Source: Dehalococcoidia bacterium (GTDB lineage Bacteria > Chloroflexota > Dehalococcoidia > Dehalococcoidales > RBG-16-60-22). Taken from it: a stretch of DNA of 11,871 nt. The translations under genes and the position numbers were made by a program. Positions 1 to 7,032 of the stretch are shown piece by piece. Below the pieces are notes generated by a model. It was not told where the DNA came from. It saw only the letters and a program-made list of their open reading frames with translations, and searched no databases. The DNA lies in the NCBI GenBank assembly GCA_013202615.1, contig JABMRL010000204.1, positions 1 through 11,871 of the forward strand, read 5' to 3'. Positions within the stretch are counted from its first letter, which is position 1. Each line of letters opens with the position of its first letter.

Positions 1-832
1 AACGACCATCCTCATGATGCTGGGTTTGACCGAGCCGGCTTCCGGTTCGGTCAGTGTGCTCGGATTCAATCCCACCCGTGAACCGCTTAAGGTCAAGCGT
101 CAGGTCGGCTATCTGCCGGAAAGGGTGGGTTTCTATGAAAACCTCACCGCACGCGAAAACCTGAGGTTCATCGCCGACCTTAATGGCATCAGCTATTCCG
201 AAGCCAACCAGCGCGCTGAAGAGGTGCTGGAAATGGTGGGGCTTACCGAAAGTGAGCTAATCGAGCAGACGGGGAAGAGCCTAAAGATAGAAAAAACGGT
301 GGGCAAGTTTTCCCGCGGCATGAAGCAAAGGCTCGGCATTGCCGAAGTGCTCATTAAAAGACCGAAACTGGTTTTCCTTGATGAGCCAACCGCAGGCCTG
401 GACCCGAAGGGCATTAACCAACTCCTCGACCTCGTAGCCGGCCTGCCCAAGATAGGGACAACGGTGGTGCTCTCGTCACACCAGCTATATCAGGTGCAGC
501 GGGTGTGCCACAGCATCGGCATACTGGCGAAAGGGAAAATGGTGATACAGGGGGCCATCGATAAGCTGGGGCGGGAGGCACTTGCCGGGGGCCGTTTCCA
601 GATTGAGGTGGAAACTGAAGCCCCGGATGAGAATCTCATTAAAGCGCTTCAGGGTATCAAGGGTGTGGTGAGTGTCGAAGCCAGGGAGAATGCACTCTTC
701 ATCAGTACCGATGCCGATTTGCGACGGGAGGTTTCCAAAGCCATCGTTGACAATAATTACCCGCTGATTCAGATGAAGGTCCAGGAATTTTCCCTGGACG
801 ATGTTTACATGAAGTATTTCCGAGAGGAATAG
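1..832 (+). CDS. ABC transporter ATP-binding protein, 5'-truncated by window edge
   Basis: This is the cytoplasmic ATPase subunit of an ABC transporter. The reading frame is open to the window edge and begins TTILMML, which is the tail of a Walker A motif (GKTT), so the P-loop lies just outside the window. The Met at 14 is internal and not the start. Numbered from that Met, the Q-loop region (VGYLPERVGF) is at 31-40, the signature motif FSRGM at 99-103, Walker B with the catalytic Glu (LVFLDEP) at 119-125, the D-loop (AGLDP) at 127-131 and the H-loop His (SSHQL) at 156. About 100 residues follow the ATPase core, as in the NosF/CcmA-like ATPases that pair with ABC-2 permeases. The permease gene starts 8 nt downstream, so the two form one operon and probably one transporter. 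The substrate cannot be read from the sequence. The signature FSRGM in place of LSGGQ is common in this export-type subgroup. Confidence 0.93.
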   Translation, partial: TTILMMLGLTEPASGSVSVLGFNPTREPLKVKRQVGYLPERVGFYENLTARENLRFIADLNGISYSEANQRAEEVLEMVGLTESELIEQTGKSLKIEKTVGKFSRGMKQRLGIAEVLIKRPKLVFLDEPTAGLDPKGINQLLDLVAGLPKIGTTVVLSSHQLYQVQRVCHSIGILAKGKMVIQGAIDKLGREALAGGRFQIEVETEAPDENLIKALQGIKGVVSVEARENALFISTDADLRREVSKAIVDNNYPLIQMKVQEFSLDDVYMKYFREE

Positions 833-840
833 AGTTATTT

Positions 841-1764
841 ATGTTTGCTATAGTACGCAAAGAGTTGGCCGATTACGTTACCAGCATCCGTTTTGTCGCC
901 TCTTTCATACTGGTGCTTCTGGTCAGCGCCGCTGCACTGTGGGCTGCCAGTGAGGGTATCCGTGGAGCGAACCTGCCGGAAGGAATCGTCTTCCTCGGCC
1001 TGTTCACCACTTCGGGGACGGTAGTCCCTTCGCTCACTTATCTTGTCTCATTGCTCATTCCCATTATCGGCATTGCTCTTGGCTTTGATGCCATAAACAG
1101 CGAGCGGGTTGGAGGTACCCTCAGCCGGGTTCTGGCCCAGCCTGTTTTCCGGGACAGTGTCATCAACGGCAAGTTCTTGGCCGGTGTGGTCGCCCTTGCC
1201 ATCATGGTGGCGGCGATGCTGCTGCTCATAGCCGGCTACGGGCTGAGCATGATAGGGGTGCCACCGACCGCGGAAGAAATCATCCGGCTCTTTCTCTATT
1301 TTGTTCTGACTGTAGTCTACGGGGCGTTCTGGATGGGCATGGCGATACTTTTTTCCGTCGTCTTTCGCCGCGTGGCGGCGTCATTGCTTTTTTCACTGGC
1401 GCTCTGGCTGTTTTTCAGCATCTTCATCCTGCTTATCGCTCCCGGGATTGCCAATGTGCTGGTCCCAACTGCTGATGGCGCGCAGGCAGAACTGATTCGT
1501 AATATGGAATTACAGCGGATGATAACGCGGATTTCTCCGAACATACTGTTCCAGGAAGCGACCACCGTTTTGCTGGTGCCATTGGTGCGCAGCCTGGGCA
1601 TTGTGAGCCAGAGCCACGCCGCCTATATGGTGCCCAACCCCTTGAGTCTCGGGCAGAGCATACTGCTTATCTGGCCTCACATCACGGGCCTGATAGGTCT
1701 CAGCGCCATCTGTTTCGCCGCGAGCTATATCCTGTTTATGCGGCAGGAAATAAGGGCTACCTAA
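841..1764 (+). CDS. ABC-2 type transporter permease (NosY-like)
   Basis: This is a 307-residue integral membrane subunit with about six hydrophobic segments, near residues 17-36, 62-82, 112-135, 150-172, 178-202 and 277-300. The stretch after the second segment (DAINSERVGGTLSRVLAQPV, 83-102) is the typical ABC-2/NosY cytoplasmic coupling region, in which an E-R-x-x-G-T-L motif follows TM2. A long hydrophilic loop at about 205-275 lies between TM5 and TM6 and is probably extracytoplasmic. An AGAGGA ribosome-binding site at 823-828 overlaps the end of the ATPase gene and supports the ATG at 841. It is co-transcribed with the ATPase and most likely forms a homodimeric channel with it. NosY proteins serve nitrous-oxide reductase maturation, but no nos gene is visible here, so an unspecified export or membrane-protein-maturation role is as far as the evidence goes. 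Confidence 0.92.
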   Translation: MFAIVRKELADYVTSIRFVASFILVLLVSAAALWAASEGIRGANLPEGIVFLGLFTTSGTVVPSLTYLVSLLIPIIGIALGFDAINSERVGGTLSRVLAQPVFRDSVINGKFLAGVVALAIMVAAMLLLIAGYGLSMIGVPPTAEEIIRLFLYFVLTVVYGAFWMGMAILFSVVFRRVAASLLFSLALWLFFSIFILLIAPGIANVLVPTADGAQAELIRNMELQRMITRISPNILFQEATTVLLVPLVRSLGIVSQSHAAYMVPNPLSLGQSILLIWPHITGLIGLSAICFAASYILFMRQEIRAT

Positions 1765-1782
1765 TCAAGCGTTATCTGCTGG

Positions 1783-3843
1783 TCAGGCTTTTTCCTCGGC
1801 TTTTTGGGAGATAATCCTCTGGCAGATTTGTGTCGGCACCTCTTCGTAGTGGCTGAATTCCATAGTATAGGTGCCTCTGCCCTGGGTCATTGACTTGAGG
1901 TCAATGGCGTAGCGCAGCACTTCCGCCAGCGGCACCTGGGCGTCGATGATATTTATATCGCCCGATGGGTTCATCCCCTGTACCCGTGCGCGCTTGGTAT
2001 TGAGGTCGCCGATGATGTCGCCGGTGAGGTCGTTGGGGACGGTTATCTGGATATTCACGATGGGCTCCAGCAGGATTGGCTGCCCGTCAGCCAGGCCTTT
2101 CTTCAAAGCCTGCGACCCGGCAATCTTGAAGCAGATTTCAGAGGAATCCACTGGATGGAAGCTGCCGTCGTAGAGCGTTGCTTTGACATCCACCACCGGA
2201 TGATGCGCCAGCACACCGTCCTGAATCGCCTCCTGAAAGCCTTTCTCCACCGCGGGGATGTAGTTCTTGGGCACCGTACCGCCGACGACGTGCTGGGCGA
2301 ACTCGTTGCCGGTGCCGCGGGGCAGGGGCTCCAATTTCATGATGACATGGCCGTACTGGCCGTGGCCTCCGGACTGCTTTCTGTGCTTGTGTTCGGCGCT
2401 CGGCACCGATACGGTAATGGTCTCCTTATAGGGCACCTTGGGAGTCTCCAGATTTACGCTGACGCCGAACTTGCGCTGCATCTTCTCCGCGGCCACTTCA
2501 AGCTGAGTGTCCCCCATGCCCGAGAGCAGAGTCTCGCCGGTATCGGGTTCCCGGTGCACCCGGAGGGTCGGGTCTTCCTCGGTGATGCGGGACAGGGCGG
2601 TCCCCAGTTTGTCGAGGTCGGCCTTGGTCTTCGGGGAAACCGCCTCGTCAAAGACCGGCGACGGGAAAACAATAGGAGCCAGCTTAACAGGCTTGTTCTG
2701 GCTGGAAAGGGTATCACCGGTGTTGGTGACATTAAGCTTGGCCACCGCCCCGATGTCGCCGGTGCTTACTTTAGCCACCGGTTCCTGGTTCTTACCCCGC
2801 AGCATGAAGAGCTGGCCGATACGCTCGGCACTGCCTTTGGTGGCATTCCAGACCTGTGAATTGCTGTCGATGTTGCCACTGAACACCCGGAAGTAGGTGA
2901 GCTTGCCGACGTATGGGTCGGCAGTTGTCTTGAAAACAAGCGCCGCCAGAGGTCCATCAATACCGGGCTCAATTTTTTCCTCTTTCGAATCGGCTATCGC
3001 CACCACCTCACGCTCTGCTGGAGATGGCAGGTAGTTAACCATCGCGTCCAGAAGTTGGTCAATACCCACGTTCTGCAGCCCTGAGCCGGCCAGAATGGGG
3101 AAGATGCTGCCGCTTACCACGGCTTTCCTGAGTCCGTTTCTCAGTTCCTCAGAAATGAGTTCCTCGCCACCCAGGTATTTCTCGATGAGCGAATCATCCG
3201 TTTCTGCTACCGCCTCGATTAACTTTTCCCGGAAGGTGTTCACCTGCCCTTCCAGTGAGGACGGAATCTCTCCTTCTTTCGGCGGCGAGCCGGTGTAAGC
3301 TTTCAGAGCCAGCAGGTCGATGATGCCCTGAAAATCGTGCTGGGCACCGATGGGTATCTGTATTGGCAGGCACGTGGGGCCGAACCTGGCCTGAATATCA
3401 TTTACTGTCTTGAAAAAGTCGGCATTCTCGCGCTCCATCTTGTTCACGAAAATGAGACGAGGCAGATTAGCTTCCTGGCAGTACCCCCAGACCTGACTGG
3501 TGCCCACTTCCACACCTGAGGCGGCACAGACGACGATGATGGCAGCTTCACTGGCGCGGATTCCCGCATTCACCTCGCCGACGAAGTCGCTGTAGCCGGG
3601 GGTATCAAGGATGTTGACCTTGGTATCCTGCCACTGGCAGGGCAGCAGGCTCAGGTTAATGCTAATCTTGCGCTTTATTTCATCGGGGTCATAGTCCGAG
3701 GTGCTTGACCCGTCGTCTACTTTGCCCAGTCGGTTGATTGCCTTGGCTGTGAAGAGCATTGCTTCCGCGGCAGATGTCTTACCGGCGCCCGCGTGCGACA
3801 GCAGGACAATATTTCTGATTTTTTCCAGTCCAGACTGCTCCAT
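1783..3843 (-). CDS. Elongation factor G-like translational GTPase (EF-G2 type)
   Basis: This 686-residue protein is collinear with EF-G: a GTPase domain with a G' insert (to about 275), domain II (about 290-385), domain III (about 400-475), domain IV (about 480-600) and domain V (about 600-675). G1 is HAGAGKT (17-23), where canonical EF-G has HVDAGKT. Switch I has KISIN (59-63) in place of RGITI. G3 is DTPG (80-83) followed by Tyr84 where EF-G carries the GTPase-activating His. G4 is NKME (134-137) in place of NKMD, and the G5 region is GSGLQNVG. Domain IV keeps the tip signature (DGSFHPVDSSE, His conserved) and HGQYGHV. These features fit the EF-G2/EF-G-like branch (as in Thermus and Thermotoga) better than housekeeping FusA; no rpsL, rpsG or tuf is adjacent. 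The role is probably ribosome-dependent but distinct from normal translocation. The start at 3843 has AGGTGA upstream. It is a single-gene unit with its own promoter, convergent with the ABC permease and separated from it by 18 nt. Confidence 0.88.
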   Translation of the reverse strand: MEQSGLEKIRNIVLLSHAGAGKTSAAEAMLFTAKAINRLGKVDDGSSTSDYDPDEIKRKISINLSLLPCQWQDTKVNILDTPGYSDFVGEVNAGIRASEAAIIVVCAASGVEVGTSQVWGYCQEANLPRLIFVNKMERENADFFKTVNDIQARFGPTCLPIQIPIGAQHDFQGIIDLLALKAYTGSPPKEGEIPSSLEGQVNTFREKLIEAVAETDDSLIEKYLGGEELISEELRNGLRKAVVSGSIFPILAGSGLQNVGIDQLLDAMVNYLPSPAEREVVAIADSKEEKIEPGIDGPLAALVFKTTADPYVGKLTYFRVFSGNIDSNSQVWNATKGSAERIGQLFMLRGKNQEPVAKVSTGDIGAVAKLNVTNTGDTLSSQNKPVKLAPIVFPSPVFDEAVSPKTKADLDKLGTALSRITEEDPTLRVHREPDTGETLLSGMGDTQLEVAAEKMQRKFGVSVNLETPKVPYKETITVSVPSAEHKHRKQSGGHGQYGHVIMKLEPLPRGTGNEFAQHVVGGTVPKNYIPAVEKGFQEAIQDGVLAHHPVVDVKATLYDGSFHPVDSSEICFKIAGSQALKKGLADGQPILLEPIVNIQITVPNDLTGDIIGDLNTKRARVQGMNPSGDINIIDAQVPLAEVLRYAIDLKSMTQGRGTYTMEFSHYEEVPTQICQRIISQKAEEKA

Positions 3844-3877
3844 GGAATCACCTGTCCTCTAATATACGTTCGCAACT

Positions 3878-3907
3878 ATTATACCTGTTGGTATGTAAAG
3901 ACGGCAA
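3878..3907 (-). promoter_or_regulatory. Predicted sigma70-type promoter for the EF-G-like gene
   Basis: On the minus strand a perfect TATAAT (+ coordinates 3878-3883) is preceded at 18 bp by TTGCCG (3902-3907), a 4/6 match to the -35 consensus. It sits in the 76-nt gap behind the transglutaminase-like gene. It predicts transcription starting near 3871, with a leader of about 28 nt carrying the AGGTGA ribosome-binding site at 3848-3853. This suggests the EF-G-like gene is expressed apart from the seven-gene operon upstream of it, although read-through is possible because no strong terminator lies between them. Confidence 0.55.
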
Positions 3908-3919
3908 GCTGGCGGACAG

Positions 3920-4744
3920 CTAGTGAGCACGCCGCCGGAAAAGCCGGGAAATAAACCATAAAAATATGATGATGCTGAAAAACGGAACGGGAAATGAGGC
4001 GCTGCCCCCACCCTCGCCGGTAATGATGGTAGCCGGCGCTTCGGTTGGCTCGGCACGGGTAACGCCTTCATCAGTTATTTCATAAGCGTAAAGCTCTTCA
4101 GCAATTAAATCCTGGGCTACCCACCCCAGAGAATTATTCTTGCCCGTAGCTTCCGCCCAGAACCAGCCCTCCTCGCCGTTCATCTTAAAGCTGCTTCCCT
4201 TTTTATATTCCGGCAGGTAGACCATGGCGGCGGTATGGCCGGGGGCAATAGCTATCGCCGAACGGTAGCCGGCACCTTTGTACATGACGGCCAGCAGTAT
4301 GGCGCTGTCCTCACAATCACCGTGGGCAAAGCCATTTTGCGCTATTTTATCGGCCAGTTCGTCGGCATTCTGGGCAAACTCGTCATACTGGAACTGGTCC
4401 TTGTCCGGTGTGTACCTGACGCGGTCGCGCACATAGTAAAATAGCTTTTCCGCCCTCTGTATCCGGTCCGGGTATTGTCCCAGCATCTGTTCGCCCAGGC
4501 GGTAGGCTGTGTTGGACTCTTCTCCCAGGCTTTCGTAGGCAATGACCGGGCGGAACCCCTTCTCAGTTACCTGATAGAAACCATCGGCACCGGCTGCCCG
4601 GGTGCGGCTTATGTCCCAGTCATCAAAGACATCTTGGTCTGTGGTGCGGAATCCCTCAGAGCTGGTAGCCCAGACATACCCGCCGGCGGCCAGAGTGCAA
4701 CCCAGCACTATAGCCAGTATGAGAAACAGCTTCAATTTTTTCAT
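3920..4744 (-). CDS. Membrane-anchored transglutaminase-like (papain-fold) protein
   Basis: This 274-residue protein has an N-terminal hydrophobic segment (residues 5-24) and a C-terminal membrane helix (about 252-267) followed by RLFRRRAH. The domain between them is therefore probably extracytoplasmic. The core matches the transglutaminase-like superfamily: HGDCEDSAIL with nucleophile Cys144, GHTAAMVYL with His170, and WFWAEATG with Glu198 at the third catalytic position, where classical members have Asp. The acidic Glu variant is familiar from related archaeal and bacterial proteins, so activity is plausible. It may be a protease, amidase or cross-linking enzyme; the substrate is unknown. 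VLGC at residues 13-16 could be a lipobox after a very short signal peptide, but a plain signal anchor is as likely. Its ATG lies within an ATGA overlap with the upstream DUF350-like gene and has no clear ribosome-binding site, so translation is probably coupled. It is the last gene of the minus-strand operon. Confidence 0.85.
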   Translation of the reverse strand: MKKLKLFLILAIVLGCTLAAGGYVWATSSEGFRTTDQDVFDDWDISRTRAAGADGFYQVTEKGFRPVIAYESLGEESNTAYRLGEQMLGQYPDRIQRAEKLFYYVRDRVRYTPDKDQFQYDEFAQNADELADKIAQNGFAHGDCEDSAILLAVMYKGAGYRSAIAIAPGHTAAMVYLPEYKKGSSFKMNGEEGWFWAEATGKNNSLGWVAQDLIAEELYAYEITDEGVTRAEPTEAPATIITGEGGGSASFPVPFFSIIIFLWFISRLFRRRAH

Positions 4745-5226
4745 AGCGGTATCGTCAGTGCGGCGTGGAGTATCAGCCCGAAGAAGACCAGGTAGCCGAA
4801 AACGTTAATGCCCACGGCCACTGGCTCGGGTTCGATACCGGCGAAGGGAATTTTCGGGGTCAGCTTGTCCACGATGTAGAACAGGGCGACGCCGACCAGC
4901 AGGCTCACCACAAAGCTCAGCGCCAGCAGACCCAGCCTCCTGAAGTCGAAGAAGTAAGTGAGCAGCGGGCCGCCAATTACCGTCGGTGCCGTCAGCGCTC
5001 CGTGGATAACCAGGCCGGTGAGGATGAAAAAACCGGCGATGAACAGTCCGGTGGCCACCGGGCTTTCGCCGATGCGCTGGCGGTGCGGGATGTGAGGGGT
5101 GAGCGCGTCAAAGGCACGGATACCAAGCCAGGCGAGCAGGGTGCAGATGATGACCAGCCAGATGGTCTTCGCCATCAAGACAAGCGCCAGAACCCAGAAG
5201 GGTAGTGCCAGTCCCAGCTCATTCAT
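4741..5226 (-). CDS. DUF350-like four-helix membrane protein with internal duplication
   Basis: This 161-residue, very hydrophobic protein has four predicted helices (about 10-35, 57-80, 97-120, 137-158). Its two halves are clearly homologous. Residues 39-81 (FDALTPHIP, then PVATG, then LVIHGALTAP) align with 119-160 (VDKLTPKIP, then PVAVG, then LILHAALTIP). The LTP motif at the end of one helix, followed by a P-V-A start to the next, is the pattern I know from the DUF350/YjfL membrane family, which usually occurs as such a duplicated unit. In enteric bacteria DUF350 proteins lie beside PspA-type envelope-stress genes; the molecular role is unknown. The start at 5226 is fixed by a near-perfect Shine-Dalgarno (AAGGAGGT, + coordinates 5235-5242) with 8-nt spacing, which overlaps the stop of the SpoIIM-like gene. 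The 3' end overlaps the transglutaminase-like gene by 4 nt. The family assignment rests on the motif pattern alone. Confidence 0.75.
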   Translation of the reverse strand: MNELGLALPFWVLALVLMAKTIWLVIICTLLAWLGIRAFDALTPHIPHRQRIGESPVATGLFIAGFFILTGLVIHGALTAPTVIGGPLLTYFFDFRRLGLLALSFVVSLLVGVALFYIVDKLTPKIPFAGIEPEPVAVGINVFGYLVFFGLILHAALTIPL

Positions 5227-5240
5227 TGTTGTCCACCTCC

Positions 5241-5789
5241 TTAGCGTAGAAATAGTGGCGTTATATAGGTTTCGATTATGGCCGCCGGCAGCAGCAGGGC
5301 AAAGGCCAGCGCCATATACTTTATATTCTGTTTCAGGTTGGGGGACAGCTGGCTTCTTCGCTTCTTGGAAACGAGGGCGGTAATCGCCATCGCCCCGAAG
5401 CTGAGCGCGGCTGCCTCGCCGATAATCAGTGCCGGAAGCTCAAATATGCCGTGGGGCAGCAGTCCGGCTAAAAGCAGGCCGACCGACTCTTGTTCTATGA
5501 TGGTAACGGAGACGAAAGAGATAAGCCCGCCGTTAACCGTTAGCGCGAGGATAGGTACCAGGCAGAGAAGCGGGCTGAGGATGAAGCTGAAGACCAGAGC
5601 CGACGTGTTTTTCAGAAAGATGAAAACGGCCGTTGAGAGCTGGAACGGTTTGAGGAATCTGGCCAGCTCCTCAAGGACCGACAGGTCTCCGGCGAAGAAG
5701 TCGCCTGTATCATCGGGCACGGCCAGACCGAGCACCATGCCGGTAACGAACAACCCCGCGGCAACCAGAATCCACGTTCGGTATCTCAT
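5241..5789 (-). CDS. SpoIIM/DUF95-family membrane protein
   Basis: This 182-residue integral membrane protein has about five hydrophobic stretches (roughly 5-24, 52-75, 76-97, 103-140 broken near 118, 155-172). Hallmarks of the stage II sporulation protein M/DUF95 family are visible: FLKNTSALVFSF (58-69), a V-N-G motif before the next helix (NGG, 86-88), and the signature LLPHGIFELPALIIGEAAAL at 110-129. In endospore formers SpoIIM belongs to the SpoIIDMP peptidoglycan-remodelling complex. The family is also widespread in non-sporulating bacteria and archaea with no known role, which is probably the case here because no sporulation gene is visible. The start lies 12 nt behind the nitroreductase stop and has only a weak AGG upstream, so expression probably depends on the operon. 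The next gene starts 14 nt downstream. Together with its two downstream neighbours it looks like a small envelope module. Confidence 0.85.
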   Translation of the reverse strand: MRYRTWILVAAGLFVTGMVLGLAVPDDTGDFFAGDLSVLEELARFLKPFQLSTAVFIFLKNTSALVFSFILSPLLCLVPILALTVNGGLISFVSVTIIEQESVGLLLAGLLPHGIFELPALIIGEAAALSFGAMAITALVSKKRRSQLSPNLKQNIKYMALAFALLLPAAIIETYITPLFLR

Positions 5790-5801
5790 CGGAACTGTGT
5801 C

Positions 5802-6350
5802 CTATCTGGCACCCCATTTGTCGTAATGGACAAATTCGGCAAGCTCTTTTCTCGACCTGGCCTCTTTTGTTTCGTCGGGGTAACCGAGAGGGGTAATCGC
5901 CACCGCGCAGTATCCTTCGGGTACCGACAGGATGCCGGCGGCTTTTTTCGCGTCGAATAGCCCGACATAAACCGTGCCCAGCCCTAGGGCGTGAGCGGCC
6001 AGCACCAGGTTATGCATCGCCAGGGCAACATCGAACATGAACCAGTCGCCCTTGTCCGTGGTCACCTCGCCGCTCTTGTAGCCGGCCCTGCCCGTTTCGG
6101 CGCAGGCAACTATGACTACCGGTGCATTGCGCACGGCATCACGGGCCGGGTTGGTCTCGCTCAGCGTGTCGGAGAGCTTACCTTTGGTCTCCGCATCCCG
6201 CACGGCCACAAATTGCCAGCATTGAGTGTTTGCCCAGGATGGCGCCTGGCGTGCGGCTTCAAGCACCTTCTCCAGCGTTCCGCCATCCACTGGGTCGGAT
6301 TTGTATTTGCGAATACTTCTACGGGTGTTAATTGCTTCCAGGACTTCCAT
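5802..6350 (-). CDS. Nitroreductase-family FMN oxidoreductase
   Basis: This 182-residue protein belongs to the NAD(P)H:FMN nitroreductase superfamily. The N-terminal FMN-phosphate-binding motif is INTRRSIRKY (7-16). It is followed by QAPSWANTQCWQFVAV (35-50), the loop that contacts the flavin, and by ALGLGTVYVGLFD (121-133) near the second phosphate contact. The C-terminus, PLGYPDETKEARSRKEL, is also typical. Members are cytoplasmic homodimers that reduce nitro compounds, quinones or enones; the substrate here is not predictable. The frame is open upstream to 6437, but that extension runs into pcm and is compositionally odd. The start at 6350 is supported by AGGAGG (+ coordinates 6355-6360) and by the family's usual beginning just before the RRSIRKY motif. 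It lies 22 nt after pcm and 12 nt before the SpoIIM-like gene, inside the same operon. Confidence 0.92.
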   Translation of the reverse strand: MEVLEAINTRRSIRKYKSDPVDGGTLEKVLEAARQAPSWANTQCWQFVAVRDAETKGKLSDTLSETNPARDAVRNAPVVIVACAETGRAGYKSGEVTTDKGDWFMFDVALAMHNLVLAAHALGLGTVYVGLFDAKKAAGILSVPEGYCAVAITPLGYPDETKEARSRKELAEFVHYDKWGAR

Positions 6351-6354
6351 CAAT

Positions 6355-6360
6355 CCTCCT
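6355..6360 (-). promoter_or_regulatory. Shine-Dalgarno that sets the nitroreductase start
   Basis: AGGAGG on the minus strand lies 4 nt before the ATG ending at 6350, within the 22-nt gap behind pcm. It decides between this start and the longer open frame reaching 6437, which has no comparable site and would overlap the 3' end of pcm. Confidence 0.8.
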
Positions 6361-6372
6361 TTTCGATGCTTT

Positions 6373-7011
6373 CTATTCTTGGCCCCAGGCGCCCTTGCCG
6401 ATAAGTGAGACGAAGCGGCAGCCGCCCAGGTTCTCAACCCTGTTTTTCTTCCTCTGGCGGGTGATTTTTACCAGTTCCTGGAGGTAACGTGAGCCGACCG
6501 GTATGACCATATGTCCGCCGAGGGCCAGTTGCGATATTAACTCCGGCGGCACGCTGGGTGCGCCGGCGGTGACCAGTATCGCCTCAAAAGGGGCTTCTTC
6601 CGGACAGCCAAGGGTTTCCCCGGAGAGGCGTATTTCAACATTGCGATAGTCCAGGCTATCCAGCAACTTGCCGGCTGTCTCCGCCAGCTTTGGCAAGCGC
6701 TCCACGGTAACCACGCGGCGGGTCAGTTCCGCAAGAATCGCCGCCTGATAGCCGCTGCCCGTCCCGATTTCCAGCACTTTTTCCGCGCCGGTCAGTTCCA
6801 GCGCTTCGGTCATCAGGGCAATAATAAAGGGCTGAGAGATGGTCTGTTCCAGGCCGATGGGCAGTGGAATATCCTCGTAGGCGAGGTGGCGGCTTTCCTC
6901 CGGCACAAATCGCTCTCGCGGTATGCGGGCCATGGCGTCAAGGACACGCCTGTCCTTTATTTCCCTGCTAAGGTGCTCGATTAACCTGGCTCTTTCGGCC
7001 TCAAAGTCCAT
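6373..7011 (-). CDS. pcm: Protein-L-isoaspartate O-methyltransferase
   Basis: This 212-residue cytoplasmic enzyme methylates L-isoaspartyl residues with S-adenosylmethionine and so starts repair of aged proteins. Recognisable segments are the N-terminal VLDAMARIPRERFVPEESR (23-41), the substrate-side motif PIGLEQTISQPFIIALM (51-67), SAM motif I VLEIGTGSGYQAAILAEL (79-96), motif post-I with the acidic ribose ligand (VVTVERLPKLA, 100-110), and motif II PFEAILVTAGAP (141-152). The usual G-D-G ahead of motif II is SGETLG here, a modest deviation. Length matches the bacterial family (about 205-220 residues). The ATG at 7011 gives the typical N-terminus, although only a weak ribosome-binding site precedes it (GGCGGT). 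It is the third gene of the minus-strand operon, 21 nt after the small basic membrane protein. Confidence 0.94.
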   Translation of the reverse strand: MDFEAERARLIEHLSREIKDRRVLDAMARIPRERFVPEESRHLAYEDIPLPIGLEQTISQPFIIALMTEALELTGAEKVLEIGTGSGYQAAILAELTRRVVTVERLPKLAETAGKLLDSLDYRNVEIRLSGETLGCPEEAPFEAILVTAGAPSVPPELISQLALGGHMVIPVGSRYLQELVKITRQRKKNRVENLGGCRFVSLIGKGAWGQE

Positions 7012-7032
7012 TATTACCGCCAGGTAAAAATA

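Noticed and set aside
1765..1782. Bidirectional terminator between the convergent permease and EF-G-like genes
   Set aside because: The gap is only 18 nt and I see no stable hairpin in it or across its edges.
2155..2859. Long open frame (234 codons) on the + strand
   Set aside because: It lies wholly antisense to the EF-G-like gene, which has full domain and motif support; the translation shows no recognisable motif.
3907..3921. Small inverted repeat AGCTG/CAGCT as a terminator behind the transglutaminase-like gene
   Set aside because: A 5-bp stem with no following run of U is too weak to call an intrinsic terminator.
6351..6437. N-terminal extension of the nitroreductase up to 6437
   Set aside because: It would overlap the pcm 3' end and adds a low-complexity Ala/Arg-rich stretch. 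AGGAGG right before the ATG at 6350 and the family's usual N-terminus favour the shorter form.
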